A stretch of 64,000 nt of DNA from Marivirga atlantica. GTDB lineage: Bacteria > Bacteroidota > Bacteroidia > Cytophagales > Cyclobacteriaceae. Where the stretch lies: contig NZ_JAERQG010000001.1 of assembly GCF_016734805.1 (NCBI RefSeq), positions 1,302,001-1,366,000 of the forward strand, in the 5' to 3' direction. Below are positions 1 to 9,225 of the stretch, piece after piece. Both the position numbers and the translations under genes were made by a program. Position 1 is the first letter of the stretch. Each line of letters begins with the position of its first letter. The notes beneath the pieces are model-generated. The model was not told the origin of the DNA. It was given only the letters and a program-made list of their open reading frames with translations, and did not search any database.

Positions 1-315
1 ATGGTGAATAGGCTCAGAAGTTCGGTGATACATGTCAAAGTTTATTCCGAATTTTTCGAAAGTACCTTTGTTCAACTCATGATACTTATCAATTATTTCT
101 TTCGGAGAAATACCTTCCTTTTTAGCACGGATAGTAATAGCAGCTCCATGTTCATCACTTCCACACATGAAAGCAACATCTTTCTTTTTAAGTCTCAGAT
201 ATCTGACAAAAATATCTGCTGGTAGGTAAGCACCTGCAATGTGACCAATATGTAGTGGTCCATTGGCATAAGGAAGTGCTGCTGTAATGGTATATCTGTT
301 ATTCTTAAGTGTCAT
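1..315 (-). CDS. metG: Methionine--tRNA ligase, N-terminal part (cut by window edge)
   Basis: Class I aminoacyl-tRNA synthetase that charges tRNA-Met in the cytoplasm. Only the first 105 codons are inside the window; the rest lies beyond position 1. Translating the minus strand from the ATG at 315 gives the Rossmann-fold start [16 protein letters not shown], with the HIGH ATP-binding signature at residues 22-25, followed by [11 protein letters not shown] and [10 protein letters not shown], both typical of MetRS. A -7 promoter box (331-339) sits 16 bases upstream of the start codon. The gene is divergent from pyc. Identity is secure from the N-terminal motifs; KMSKS and the anticodon-binding domain cannot be seen. 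Confidence 0.93.
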   Translation of the reverse strand, partial: MTLKNNRYTITAALPYANGPLHIGHIAGAYLPADIFVRYLRLKKKDVAFMCGSDEHGAAITIRAKKEGISPKEIIDKYHELNKGTFEKFGINFDMYHRTSEPIHH

Positions 316-330
316 GTATTAATATTTGGG

Positions 331-339
331 GCAAATATA
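331..339 (-). promoter_or_regulatory. -7 promoter box upstream of metG
   Basis: On the minus strand the sequence reads TATATTTGC, an exact match to the Bacteroidota primary-sigma -7 consensus TAnnTTTG. It lies 16 bases from the metG ATG, implying a very short leader. No clear -33 TTG was found at normal spacing. Confidence 0.5.
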
Positions 340-521
340 GCAACTAGAGTATTGTAAAAAGAATGTGTGGCTTGATATCAACTTTTTTTCTTATTCCATC
401 TTTTATAAACATCTGGGTGGGGAAAAGATTTATTTATTTTCACAATAGCAAAGTCCTTCCTAACTTAGGATACCATTTTAAATACAGATAGATAATATTT
501 TAAGAATTTTTCATCAACCTT

Positions 522-3500
522 ATGCAAACTGAATTAAAGGATATCAACAGAATATTAGTTGCCAACAGAGGCGAAATTGCCATTCGTGTACTTCGAGCAG
601 CCTCTGAGTTAAGAATAAGAACCGTTGCCATTTATACCTATGAAGATAGATATTCACTTCATCGATATAAGGCTGATGAAGCTTATCAAATTGGCAAGGA
701 TGATGATCCTTTAAAACCGTATTTAGATATTGAGGAAATCATAAGCTTGGCAAAGCATAAGAATATTGATGCCATTCATCCGGGATACGGTTTTCTTTCA
801 GAGAATGTAAACTTCGCCAGAAGATGTAGAGAAGAAGGGATCATTTTTGTTGGGCCAGAACCTGAGGTTATGCAGAACCTTGGAGATAAAGTGGCTGCTA
901 AAAATATTGCACTCAAAGCTAATGTTCCTATTATTGAGGATAGCAAAGAAGATCTTGTAGATACAGAAACTGCATTAAAAGAAGCAAACAGAATCGGTTA
1001 TCCGATTATGGTAAAGGCGGCTTCCGGTGGTGGAGGTAGAGGAATGCGTGTAGTTCGCAATGATAATGATTTGAAAAAATCATTTAGTGAAGCAAAGAAT
1101 GAAGCAGGTAATGCTTTTGGAGATGACACTGTATTTCTGGAGAAATTTATAGAAGAGCCTAAGCATATTGAGGTGCAGATAATGGGCGATAATTATGGAA
1201 ACCTTGTACATCTATTTGAAAGAGATTGCTCTGTGCAAAGGCGCTTTCAGAAGGTAGTTGAAGTAGCTCCGTGTATGACTTTGTCACAAGAGGCAAAGAA
1301 TAGAATCTACAATTACGCGCTAGCTATAACCAAGCAGGTAAATTACAATAATGTTGGTACAGTTGAGTTTCTCGTAGATAAAGAAGAAAACATCTACTTC
1401 ATAGAAGTAAACCCAAGAATTCAGGTTGAGCATACCATTACCGAAGAGGTTACAGGAATAGATATTGTACGCTCGCAGATTTTAATAGCTAGAGGCCATG
1501 CTTTAGACGATCCACGTATTTATATAAAGAGTCAGGATGACGTACAGTGCAATGGCTATGCAATACAGTGTAGAATAACCACTGAAGATCCTGAAAATGG
1601 CTTCAAACCGGATTATGGTACTATTATAGCCTACAGAAATGCTGGTGGTTTCGGTATCAGAATAGATGAAGGTAGTTCTTATCCGGGAGTGACCATATCG
1701 CCATTCTTTGATTCCATGATGGCTAAAGTTTCTGCCTCTGGTAGAACGCTAAGAGGAGCATCACAAAGATTACACAGGGCCTTACGAGAGTTTAGAATAA
1801 GAGGTGTAAAAACCAATATTGGTTTCCTTGAGAATGTAATAGCACACCCTACTTTTTATAATGGTGAGTGTACCGTAAAATTTATTGATGATAATCCTGA
1901 TCTCTTTGAAATAAGTAAGAAGTTTGACCGAGCCACGAAAACCCTAAGATTCCTGGCTAATGTTACCGTTAATGGTCACCCGGATATTAAAGTAAAACAC
2001 GAAAATAAGTACTTCAGAACACCTACTGTACCGGATTATGATAAATACGGTCAATACCCGAAAGGCACAAAAGACAAGCTGACTGAACTAGGGCCTGAAA
2101 AGTTTGCTCAGTGGTTAAAGAATGAAAAGTCTATACATTATACTGATACTACTTTTAGAGATGCTCACCAGTCATTACTGGCAACCAGAATGAGAACGGT
2201 TGATATGCTCAAGGTAGCTGAAGGCTTTGCAAAGAATAATCCTGAAGTTTTCTCTATGGAAGTTTGGGGAGGAGCCACCTTTGATGTGTGTATGCGCTTC
2301 CTGAATGAAGATCCGTGGGAAAGATTAGCTAAATTCAGAAAAGCTGTTCCAAATATCTTATTGCAAATGCTACTCAGAGGCTCGAATGGAGTAGGGTATA
2401 AGGCTTATCCTGATAATCTGATTGAAGAGTTTATTATAAAGAGTGCCGGAGAAGGTATTGATATATTTAGAATATTTGATTCGCTCAACTGGTTAGAAGC
2501 CATGAAGGTCAGCATTAAAACTGTTCGCGAAAAAACTAATTCTATCGCGGAAGCCGCAATCTGTTACACAGGTGATATTCTTGATCCAAATCAGACCAAA
2601 TATACGGTTGACTACTATACCAACTTTGCCAAGCAATTAGAAAACGAAGGAGCACATATCATTGCCATAAAAGATATGGCGGGCTTGCTTAAGCCTTATG
2701 CAGCTACAGAATTGGTAGCAGCCTTAAAGGATGCGGTTAATATACCTATTCACCTTCATACACATGATACCTCATCAATCCAATCTGCTACTTACCTAAA
2801 AGCTATTGAAGCAGGCGTTGATGTGGTTGATGTTGCATTAGGCGCAATGTCGGGCTTAACATCGCAACCGAATTTTAATTCTGTTGCATCTTACATGAAA
2901 GGGCAGGAAAGAGAGTTACCACTCAATATCGATTCCTTAAATGATTACAGTACCTATTGGGAAGATGTCAGAGAGTTCTACTACCCATTTGAATCAGGCT
3001 TAAAAGCTGGTTCTGCTGAAGTGTACGATCATGAAATTCCTGGTGGGCAGTATTCAAACTTAAGGCCACAAGCTGAGGCACTTGGTTTAGCAGAGAAGTT
3101 TGAAACAGTTAAGAAGAATTATGCGCTTGTAAATGAAATGTTTGGTGATTTGGTGAAGGTAACACCATCGTCAAAGGTAGTGGGTGATATGGCACTTTAT
3201 ATGACCTCTAATAACCTTACCACTCAAGATATATTGGAAAAAGGTAAATCACTTTCATTCCCTGAATCAGTGGTGAGCTTATTTAAAGGAGAACTTGGTC
3301 AGCCTGAAGGTGGATTTCCTTCTAAGCTAAGTGAAATTATCCTTAAAGGTGAAAAGCCTTTTACAGATCGACCAAATGCTCATTTGAAGCCGGTTGATTT
3401 GGATAAGGAAATGGCTGAATTCAAAAAGAAATTTGACAAAAACCGAACGGAGCTTGATCTACTTTCTTATCTGCTTTACCCTAAGGTTTATGAGCAGTAT

Positions 3501-3971
3501 TACAATCACCTGCAAACCTATGGCGAAGTTTGGTACATCCCTACATTGCCATTCTTCTATGGTTTGAAAAATGGGGAAGAAATGTTGGTTGAAATAGCAG
3601 AGGGTAAAACCATTGTTATCCGTTTACTTTTTGTTTCTGAACCAAATGAAGAAGGACTGAGAACGGTTTCTTTCGAATTGAATGGTCAAACCAGAAGGGT
3701 TAAGGTGAAAGATGAATCTGCCAAGGTTGATAAGGTCAATAATGTGAAGGCCGTAGAAGAAAATGAGGTTGGAGCGCCCTTACAAGGAAAACTGGCAGAA
3801 ATAAAGGTTAAAGTAGGAGAAGAAGTTACCGAAAACACGCCATTATTTGTTATTGAGGCCATGAAAATGGAATCTACCATTACTCCACCACGAGCAGGAG
3901 TAGTCAAAAAGGTGCATTTGAAAGGTGGTGATATGGTTGCTCAAGATGATTTAGTAGTTACTTTGGAATAA
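522..3971 (+). CDS. pyc: Pyruvate carboxylase
   Basis: Biotin-dependent enzyme converting pyruvate, bicarbonate and ATP to oxaloacetate, the anaplerotic feed of the TCA cycle. The 1149-residue length is right for the single-chain form. Domains in order: biotin carboxylase with ATP-grasp (about 1-455, glycine-rich KAASGGGGRGM loop), carboxyltransferase of the HMGL type (about 540-810, with TTFRDAHQSL near 543 and the metal-site HLHTHDT near 744), a tetramerisation region, and the C-terminal biotinyl domain with AMKM, biotinylated Lys1115. Start is the ATG at 522, preceded by AT-rich sequence. It is monocistronic, followed by a strong hairpin terminator. Together with acnA downstream it gives this stretch a central-carbon flavour. 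Confidence 0.97.
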   Translation: MQTELKDINRILVANRGEIAIRVLRAASELRIRTVAIYTYEDRYSLHRYKADEAYQIGKDDDPLKPYLDIEEIISLAKHKNIDAIHPGYGFLSENVNFARRCREEGIIFVGPEPEVMQNLGDKVAAKNIALKANVPIIEDSKEDLVDTETALKEANRIGYPIMVKAASGGGGRGMRVVRNDNDLKKSFSEAKNEAGNAFGDDTVFLEKFIEEPKHIEVQIMGDNYGNLVHLFERDCSVQRRFQKVVEVAPCMTLSQEAKNRIYNYALAITKQVNYNNVGTVEFLVDKEENIYFIEVNPRIQVEHTITEEVTGIDIVRSQILIARGHALDDPRIYIKSQDDVQCNGYAIQCRITTEDPENGFKPDYGTIIAYRNAGGFGIRIDEGSSYPGVTISPFFDSMMAKVSASGRTLRGASQRLHRALREFRIRGVKTNIGFLENVIAHPTFYNGECTVKFIDDNPDLFEISKKFDRATKTLRFLANVTVNGHPDIKVKHENKYFRTPTVPDYDKYGQYPKGTKDKLTELGPEKFAQWLKNEKSIHYTDTTFRDAHQSLLATRMRTVDMLKVAEGFAKNNPEVFSMEVWGGATFDVCMRFLNEDPWERLAKFRKAVPNILLQMLLRGSNGVGYKAYPDNLIEEFIIKSAGEGIDIFRIFDSLNWLEAMKVSIKTVREKTNSIAEAAICYTGDILDPNQTKYTVDYYTNFAKQLENEGAHIIAIKDMAGLLKPYAATELVAALKDAVNIPIHLHTHDTSSIQSATYLKAIEAGVDVVDVALGAMSGLTSQPNFNSVASYMKGQERELPLNIDSLNDYSTYWEDVREFYYPFESGLKAGSAEVYDHEIPGGQYSNLRPQAEALGLAEKFETVKKNYALVNEMFGDLVKVTPSSKVVGDMALYMTSNNLTTQDILEKGKSLSFPESVVSLFKGELGQPEGGFPSKLSEIILKGEKPFTDRPNAHLKPVDLDKEMAEFKKKFDKNRTELDLLSYLLYPKVYEQYYNHLQTYGEVWYIPTLPFFYGLKNGEEMLVEIAEGKTIVIRLLFVSEPNEEGLRTVSFELNGQTRRVKVKDESAKVDKVNNVKAVEENEVGAPLQGKLAEIKVKVGEEVTENTPLFVIEAMKMESTITPPRAGVVKKVHLKGGDMVAQDDLVVTLE

Positions 3972-3996
3972 CTTCTATAAAATAGAAGTTTAAATA

Positions 3997-4032
3997 AAAG
4001 GCCAGTTTCTGTTTTCAGGAACTGGCTTTTTT
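3997..4032 (+). terminator. Rho-independent terminator after pyc
   Basis: Hairpin: AAAAG(G)CCAGTTTCTG, a short T loop, then CAGGAACTGGCTTTTTT. The stem is about 14 bp with one bulged G and one wobble, followed by a T-run. A second small perfect inverted repeat (AACTTCTA/TAGAAGTT, 3970-3990) overlaps the pyc stop codon. Confidence 0.8.
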
Positions 4033-4055
4033 GATATCAGAATTACGTATACAAT

Positions 4056-4703
4056 CTATTTTATAACCTGATCCAGAACCCAGTATTCAATCTCATTATC
4101 TTGTAAGGCAATCAGTCCTTTTTCGGTACTATAATAGGACTTAGAACCTGAGTTGTTATCAATATTCATGTATACATCTTTAAAAGGTCTGCTAAAAAGG
4201 GTAGTGTCTCCAAGATGCATGACATCAACATCTAAATAAAACTCGTCTGTTGAAAATTGATAGTCTTTTGTATCCGTAATTAGCTTGAAGGGAGTTTTAT
4301 CTTCGTTGTTTATATATGTGATAATATGCAGATAATCAAATAAATATACATCATCACCAATTGGACCAGAACTTGTTCTTAAATAAATACTCATTTCTCC
4401 AGATTCACTGGTGAAAATACCTTTAATAGAAGACCCATCATAATATTCATACTGCTTATCTACATAGCTTTCATTGCATAAATTCTTAGTTTGAATATTA
4501 TTTGAAGTTTCATTAAAGTCCTCTGAAATGGTGAATACAACTTTCTCATTGTCTTGATTGATGAAAATCAGTTGTTCTTTTCCAGAGTAGGGCAAAAAGT
4601 TTTTTGATTGCTCAGTTAATTTTGAAGTACCTACTTTAACATCAGGTCCACAGCTACAAGAAGACATAACAGCAATCAATAGCAATAATATCAAGTATTT
4701 CAT
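4056..4703 (-). CDS. Small lipoprotein of unknown function
   Basis: A 215-residue predicted lipoprotein. The N-terminus MKYLILLLLIAVMSSC is a classic type II signal peptide with lipidated Cys16, followed by the Cys-containing SCGPD. The open frame extends 14 codons further upstream, but a promoter-like box lies in that extension and the lipobox fits only the ATG at 4703. The body is rich in beta-strand-forming sequence with no motif I recognise. It is convergent with pyc and divergent from acnA. Being lipidated, it is probably anchored to the outer membrane or facing the periplasm; no function can be assigned. Confidence 0.75.
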   Translation of the reverse strand: MKYLILLLLIAVMSSCSCGPDVKVGTSKLTEQSKNFLPYSGKEQLIFINQDNEKVVFTISEDFNETSNNIQTKNLCNESYVDKQYEYYDGSSIKGIFTSESGEMSIYLRTSSGPIGDDVYLFDYLHIITYINNEDKTPFKLITDTKDYQFSTDEFYLDVDVMHLGDTTLFSRPFKDVYMNIDNNSGSKSYYSTEKGLIALQDNEIEYWVLDQVIK

Positions 4704-4733
4704 CTTAAGTAAGGTTTGATTATTGGGTATAAA

Positions 4734-4741
4734 CGAAAGTA
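4734..4741 (-). promoter_or_regulatory. Possible -7 box for the lipoprotein gene
   Basis: Minus strand TACTTTCG, one mismatch from TAnnTTTG, 31 bases before the ATG at 4703. It lies inside the longest open frame, which argues for the downstream start. Confidence 0.3.
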
Positions 4742-4828
4742 GCAAAGTTTTTGGTATGATCTTATAACACTTAATGTTCTACCATGTTAATAGAGAACAA
4801 CTTATTGTGAACATTAAACTTTTTAATT

Positions 4829-7603
4829 ATGGCAAAGGACCCTTATAAAATTGTAAAAGAACTATCCACCAAGAATGGAAACCTTAAATACTACAGTTTG
4901 AAAGAACTGGAGAATCAAGGTCATGAAATTTCAAAATTACCTTTCTCCATCAGAGTACTACTGGAGAATGCAGTCCGAAACTTTGACGACTTTGCCATTA
5001 CAAAAGAAAATGTTGAAACGCTTTTAAATTGGAAGCCAGAGCCATCTGACAAAGACATTCCTTATAAACCTGCAAGAGTATTGATGCAAGATTTTACTGG
5101 AGTACCGGCAGTAGTTGATATTGCTTCATTGCGGGCAGAAGCAGTAAGAAAAGGGAAAAAACCAAAAGAAATAAATCCACTAATACCTGTCGATTTGGTT
5201 ATTGACCACTCAGTTCAGATTGATTATTTCGGAACCAATTATGCCTATAAAAAGAATGTGGATGTTGAATATGAAAGAAACGGTGAGCGATATAAATTTC
5301 TAAAATGGGCACAAAAATACTTTAACAACTTCTCGGTAGTACCTCCAGGCATGGGCATTTGTCACCAGGTAAACTTAGAATACCTGGCTAAAGGCGTTAT
5401 AGAGCGTGACGGATATTTAATTCCTGATACTTTAGTAGGTACTGATTCGCACACACCAATGGTCAACGGAATTGGTGTTGTTGGCTGGGGTGTTGGAGGA
5501 ATAGAGGCTGAAGCTGCCATACTGGGGCAGCCTATTTATTTCATCATGCCAGAGGTTATCGGTTTAAGGCTAACAGGTAAATTACCTACTGGAACAACCG
5601 CCACAGATATGGTATTAACTATTACCAAACTGCTTAGAGACTATGGAGTAGTTGGTAAATTCGTGGAGGTATTCGGACCTGGACTGGAGCATTTAAGTGT
5701 TCCCGACAGAGCCACTATTTCTAATATGTCTCCAGAGTTTGGCTGTACTGTTACTTACTTCCCGATAGATGATCAGACTTTGGCCTATATGGACAAAACC
5801 AATCGATCAAAAGATCAGATAGAGCTGGTTGAGAAGTATTGCAAAGCCAATAAGTTATGGAGAGAAGATGAAGATAAAATTAATTATTCGCACGTATTAG
5901 AGCTTGATTTAAGCACAGTGGTACCAACAGTATCAGGCCCTAAAAGACCACAGGATAAAATTGTTGTATCTGAATTTCATGATAAATTTAAGGATTTGTT
6001 AAAAACTGAGCATGGTAGAGATTATGTAGCTCCTAACGACAGGCAGGTAAGTACCTGGTATGCAGAAGGTGGTGCTCAGATGAATAAGCAAAGCCAAGGT
6101 GGTGGAGAAGATGTAGTAGTTGAAGAGAAATCAAACAACGGTCTCAAAACCGTTAGCATTGAAACTAAAGATGGTGAGTATGATTTGAGTGATGGATCCA
6201 TCGCCATTGCGGCCATAACCAGTTGTACCAATACATCAAACCCGAGTGTAATGATTGGTGCTGGTTTAGTAGCTAAGAAAGCTGTTGAAAGAGGTATTGA
6301 TGTGAAACCATGGGTGAAAACGAGTTTAGCGCCAGGTTCTAAAGTAGTAACTGATTACTTACGAAAAGCTAATTTGTTAGGTGATCTGGAAGCCTTGAGG
6401 TTCCACTTAGTAGGATACGGTTGTACATCATGTATTGGTAATTCTGGACCATTACCAGCTGATATTTCTAAAGCTGTTGAAGAAAGTGATTTAGTTGTTG
6501 CTTCTGTATTATCAGGAAACAGAAATTTTGAAGCAAGGGTGCATCCTCAGGTAAAAATGAATTTCTTGATGTCGCCAATGTTGGTGGTTGCCTATGCCCT
6601 TGCAGGTAGAGTAGACATCGATTTAAATAATGATGCGCTTGGTTACGATGCCAACAATGAGCCTGTTTATTTGAAAGATGTATGGCCAAGCAATGATGAA
6701 ATCAATGAAGTGATGAGCAAAGTCCTTTCTCCTGAAAGTTATGATAAAAACTATGGAGAGATCTTTGAGGGCAATGAACAATGGAAATCTATGCAAGCTC
6801 CTGAAAATGAAGATTATGAATGGGATGATAATTCGACCTATATCAAAGAAGCACCATTCTTCAAAAATCTTTCTGTAGATGCAAAAGAAGCTAAGGATAT
6901 TGAAGATGCTTACGTCTTATTAAAATTAGGAGATTCAATCACAACAGATCATATTTCTCCGGCAGGTGCTTTTGCAGAAGCATCAGCAGCAGGACAATAC
7001 CTAAAAGGAAGAGGAGTAGAGCGAAAGGATTTTAACTCTTATGGTTCAAGAAGAGGTAATGATGAGGTAATGGTGAGAGGTACATTTGCCAATGTCCGTA
7101 TTAAGAATCAGTTGGCAACTCAGGAAGGTGGTTATTCAACACATATCCCGAGTGGTGAAGAGGCAACAGTGTACGAAACTGCTAGCAAATATATGGAAAA
7201 CGACACACCTACTATTGTACTGGCAGGTAAAGAATATGGTAGTGGTTCTTCCAGAGACTGGGCTGCAAAAGGCACTTACTTATTAGGTATTAAAGCGGTG
7301 ATAGCTGAAAGTTACGAACGTATCCATAGAAGTAATTTAGTAGGAATGGGAGTGCTTCCATTGCAATATGAGTCAGGTGATACTGCTGATTCATTAGGAT
7401 TAGATGGTACAGAGCAATTCACCATTACAGGAATTTCTGATGGTTTATCCGTAGGTAAAAAACTTGATGTTATTGCTAAATCAAAAGAGGGTAAAGAGAC
7501 TAAGTTTAAAGTACTTTGCCGATTAGATTCAGGAATAGAAATAGAATATTATAAAAATGAAGGTATTCTTCAGTATGTGCTAAGACAGTTCTTGAAGGAA
7601 TAG
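4829..7603 (+). CDS. acnA: Aconitate hydratase (AcnA/IRP1 type)
   Basis: Isomerises citrate to isocitrate via cis-aconitate in the TCA cycle, using a [4Fe-4S] cluster. At 924 residues it matches the AcnA/IRP-like family rather than the roughly 750-residue mitochondrial type. Cluster ligands are visible as SCTNTS (Cys466) and GYGCTSCIGNSGPL (Cys532, Cys535). Other family blocks: LVGTDSHTPMVNG, GWGVGGIEAEA, and in the C-terminal swivel domain GDSITTDHISPAGA, SRRGNDEVMVRGTFAN and AGKEYGSGSSRDWAAKG. The ATG at 4829 follows an AT-rich leader; a terminator follows at 7626-7652. It could additionally bind RNA as some AcnA proteins do, but nothing in the sequence shows this. Confidence 0.97.
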   Translation: MAKDPYKIVKELSTKNGNLKYYSLKELENQGHEISKLPFSIRVLLENAVRNFDDFAITKENVETLLNWKPEPSDKDIPYKPARVLMQDFTGVPAVVDIASLRAEAVRKGKKPKEINPLIPVDLVIDHSVQIDYFGTNYAYKKNVDVEYERNGERYKFLKWAQKYFNNFSVVPPGMGICHQVNLEYLAKGVIERDGYLIPDTLVGTDSHTPMVNGIGVVGWGVGGIEAEAAILGQPIYFIMPEVIGLRLTGKLPTGTTATDMVLTITKLLRDYGVVGKFVEVFGPGLEHLSVPDRATISNMSPEFGCTVTYFPIDDQTLAYMDKTNRSKDQIELVEKYCKANKLWREDEDKINYSHVLELDLSTVVPTVSGPKRPQDKIVVSEFHDKFKDLLKTEHGRDYVAPNDRQVSTWYAEGGAQMNKQSQGGGEDVVVEEKSNNGLKTVSIETKDGEYDLSDGSIAIAAITSCTNTSNPSVMIGAGLVAKKAVERGIDVKPWVKTSLAPGSKVVTDYLRKANLLGDLEALRFHLVGYGCTSCIGNSGPLPADISKAVEESDLVVASVLSGNRNFEARVHPQVKMNFLMSPMLVVAYALAGRVDIDLNNDALGYDANNEPVYLKDVWPSNDEINEVMSKVLSPESYDKNYGEIFEGNEQWKSMQAPENEDYEWDDNSTYIKEAPFFKNLSVDAKEAKDIEDAYVLLKLGDSITTDHISPAGAFAEASAAGQYLKGRGVERKDFNSYGSRRGNDEVMVRGTFANVRIKNQLATQEGGYSTHIPSGEEATVYETASKYMENDTPTIVLAGKEYGSGSSRDWAAKGTYLLGIKAVIAESYERIHRSNLVGMGVLPLQYESGDTADSLGLDGTEQFTITGISDGLSVGKKLDVIAKSKEGKETKFKVLCRLDSGIEIEYYKNEGILQYVLRQFLKE

Positions 7604-7625
7604 TTTCATAATAATCATTTATTGA

Positions 7626-7652
7626 AGCCTCAACATTGTTGGGGCTTTTTTT
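7626..7652 (+). terminator. Terminator after acnA
   Basis: Stem AGCCTCAACA, loop, TGTTGGGGCT followed by a run of T. It lies inside the upstream extension of the next open frame, so it also argues that the photolyase gene starts further down, at 7700. Confidence 0.8.
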
Positions 7653-7699
7653 ATGTCTCAAGATTAAAACATGTGTCTTACTACAGTGTTGCTCTTTTA

Positions 7700-9166
7700 A
7701 TGTCACAACCCATTCAAATAGTATGGTTAAAGCGGGATTTGCGTTTAACAGATCACGCGCCAATAAAGAAAGCAGTTGATAGCGCATTGCCCACTTTGTT
7801 ACTGTACGTTTGGGAACCATCCCTCATGAAGGCGGAAGATTACAGTGAGCGCCATTGGAGATTTATTGCTGAATCTCTAAATGATCTATCCGACCAACTT
7901 TCAAAATATAATTTATCCATTCATCAGTTTAGAGGTGAAGTAGTAGATGTTTTTCAATATCTGGATGAAAAGTACGATGTGAAATATCTCTTATCACATG
8001 AAGAAACTGGGCTTAAACTCACTTATGATCGTGACAAGGCAGTTAAGCGTTTTTGTTATCAAAATAATATTGAGTGGATTGAATATCAGCAATTCGGAGT
8101 GCAAAGAGGTCGGGCTAATCGGACGGATTGGGCTAAAGAATGGTATGCCTTTATGGAAGAAACTATTGAAAGCATTTCAATAGAGAAATTAAACGGTGTA
8201 AATGATCTTGACATTCCTTTAGAGCTTAATGGCCAAAGAATTTCCAAGGAGTTACTTCTGGCGAATCATAACATGCAAAAGGGAGGATCGGATACAGCCA
8301 TAAAATATTTCAATTCATTTCTTTTTGATAGGCACGCTTCCTACAATAAGAATATTAGTAAACCGGAAGCTTCAAGAAGATCGTGCAGTAGGTTAAGTCC
8401 CTATTTAGCCTTTGGCAATTTGAGTATGCGAGAGGTTTATCAGGGAGCTAAGAAGGCAAAGGAAAAAGGAAATAAAAGTGCACTCAATAGCTTTATGTCT
8501 CGTTTGCGGTGGCACTGCCATTTCATTCAGAAATTTGAGATGGAAGATCGTTATGAGTTTGAGAATATCAATCGAGGCTATAATTCTATCAGGCAGGAAG
8601 AAGATAAATTTTTATATGAAGCCTGGGAAGCTGGCGAAACAGGTTTTCCACTTGTTGATGCGTGCATGCGTTGCGTAAAAGCTACTGGATATCTTAATTT
8701 CAGGATGCGCGCCATGCTGGTATCTTTCTTAACATACCATTTATGGCAACCCTGGAGAAGAGGCGCAGTATTTCTTGGAAGGCAATTTTTAGATTTTGAA
8801 CCAGGCATTCATTATCCGCAATTTCAAATGCAATCTGGTGTAACAGGTATCAATACCATCAGAATTTACAATCCTGTTAAGCAGTCTCAGGATCATGATG
8901 GTAAGGCTGAATTTATTAAAAAATGGGTGCCTGAATTAAGGGAGTTACCTGCTCATTTTGCTTTACAGCCTTGGGAATTAACAGCCATGGAAATGAGTGA
9001 ATACAATTTTACATTAGGAGAAGATTATCCTCAACCTATTATTGATTTTGAAAAGGCCGGTAAACATGCGAGAAATGAAATTTGGGCTATGAAGAAAGAT
9101 CCTGTAGTGAAACAAGAAGCCAAGCGTATTTTAAGAAAACACACTACTGAGAATAGAATCGTTTAA
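7700..9166 (+). CDS. Cryptochrome/deoxyribodipyrimidine photolyase family protein
   Basis: FAD flavoprotein of the photolyase/cryptochrome family, 488 residues from the ATG at 7700. Members repair cyclobutane pyrimidine dimers with blue light or act as photoreceptors. The N-terminal antenna-type alpha/beta domain begins [17 protein letters not shown]. The FAD-binding helical domain includes [46 protein letters not shown] and the signature [16 protein letters not shown] near the C-terminus. The open frame runs to 7622, but the acnA terminator occupies that stretch, so MSQPIQ is the preferred start. No Cys cluster of the FeS-BCP class is evident, so a class I-like or bacterial cryptochrome assignment is favoured. 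Repair versus signalling cannot be decided here. Confidence 0.85.
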   Translation: MSQPIQIVWLKRDLRLTDHAPIKKAVDSALPTLLLYVWEPSLMKAEDYSERHWRFIAESLNDLSDQLSKYNLSIHQFRGEVVDVFQYLDEKYDVKYLLSHEETGLKLTYDRDKAVKRFCYQNNIEWIEYQQFGVQRGRANRTDWAKEWYAFMEETIESISIEKLNGVNDLDIPLELNGQRISKELLLANHNMQKGGSDTAIKYFNSFLFDRHASYNKNISKPEASRRSCSRLSPYLAFGNLSMREVYQGAKKAKEKGNKSALNSFMSRLRWHCHFIQKFEMEDRYEFENINRGYNSIRQEEDKFLYEAWEAGETGFPLVDACMRCVKATGYLNFRMRAMLVSFLTYHLWQPWRRGAVFLGRQFLDFEPGIHYPQFQMQSGVTGINTIRIYNPVKQSQDHDGKAEFIKKWVPELRELPAHFALQPWELTAMEMSEYNFTLGEDYPQPIIDFEKAGKHARNEIWAMKKDPVVKQEAKRILRKHTTENRIV

Positions 9167-9194
9167 TGACCTCCAATCTGAATAATTAATTACT

Positions 9195-9202
9195 TACGTT
9201 TG
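9195..9202 (+). promoter_or_regulatory. -7 promoter box upstream of the RND exporter gene
   Basis: TACGTTTG, an exact TAnnTTTG match, 24 bases upstream of the TTG at 9226. An in-frame stop at 9208-9210 excludes any earlier start, so this box supports the TTG start. Confidence 0.45.
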
Positions 9203-9225
9203 TGTGATAAACCAATTCTTCAACT

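Noticed and set aside
3686-3907. Antisense open frames inside pyc, acnA, dehydrogenase and other long genes
   Set aside because: They lie wholly inside strongly supported genes and give translations without domains or consistent start context; they are shadows of codon use.
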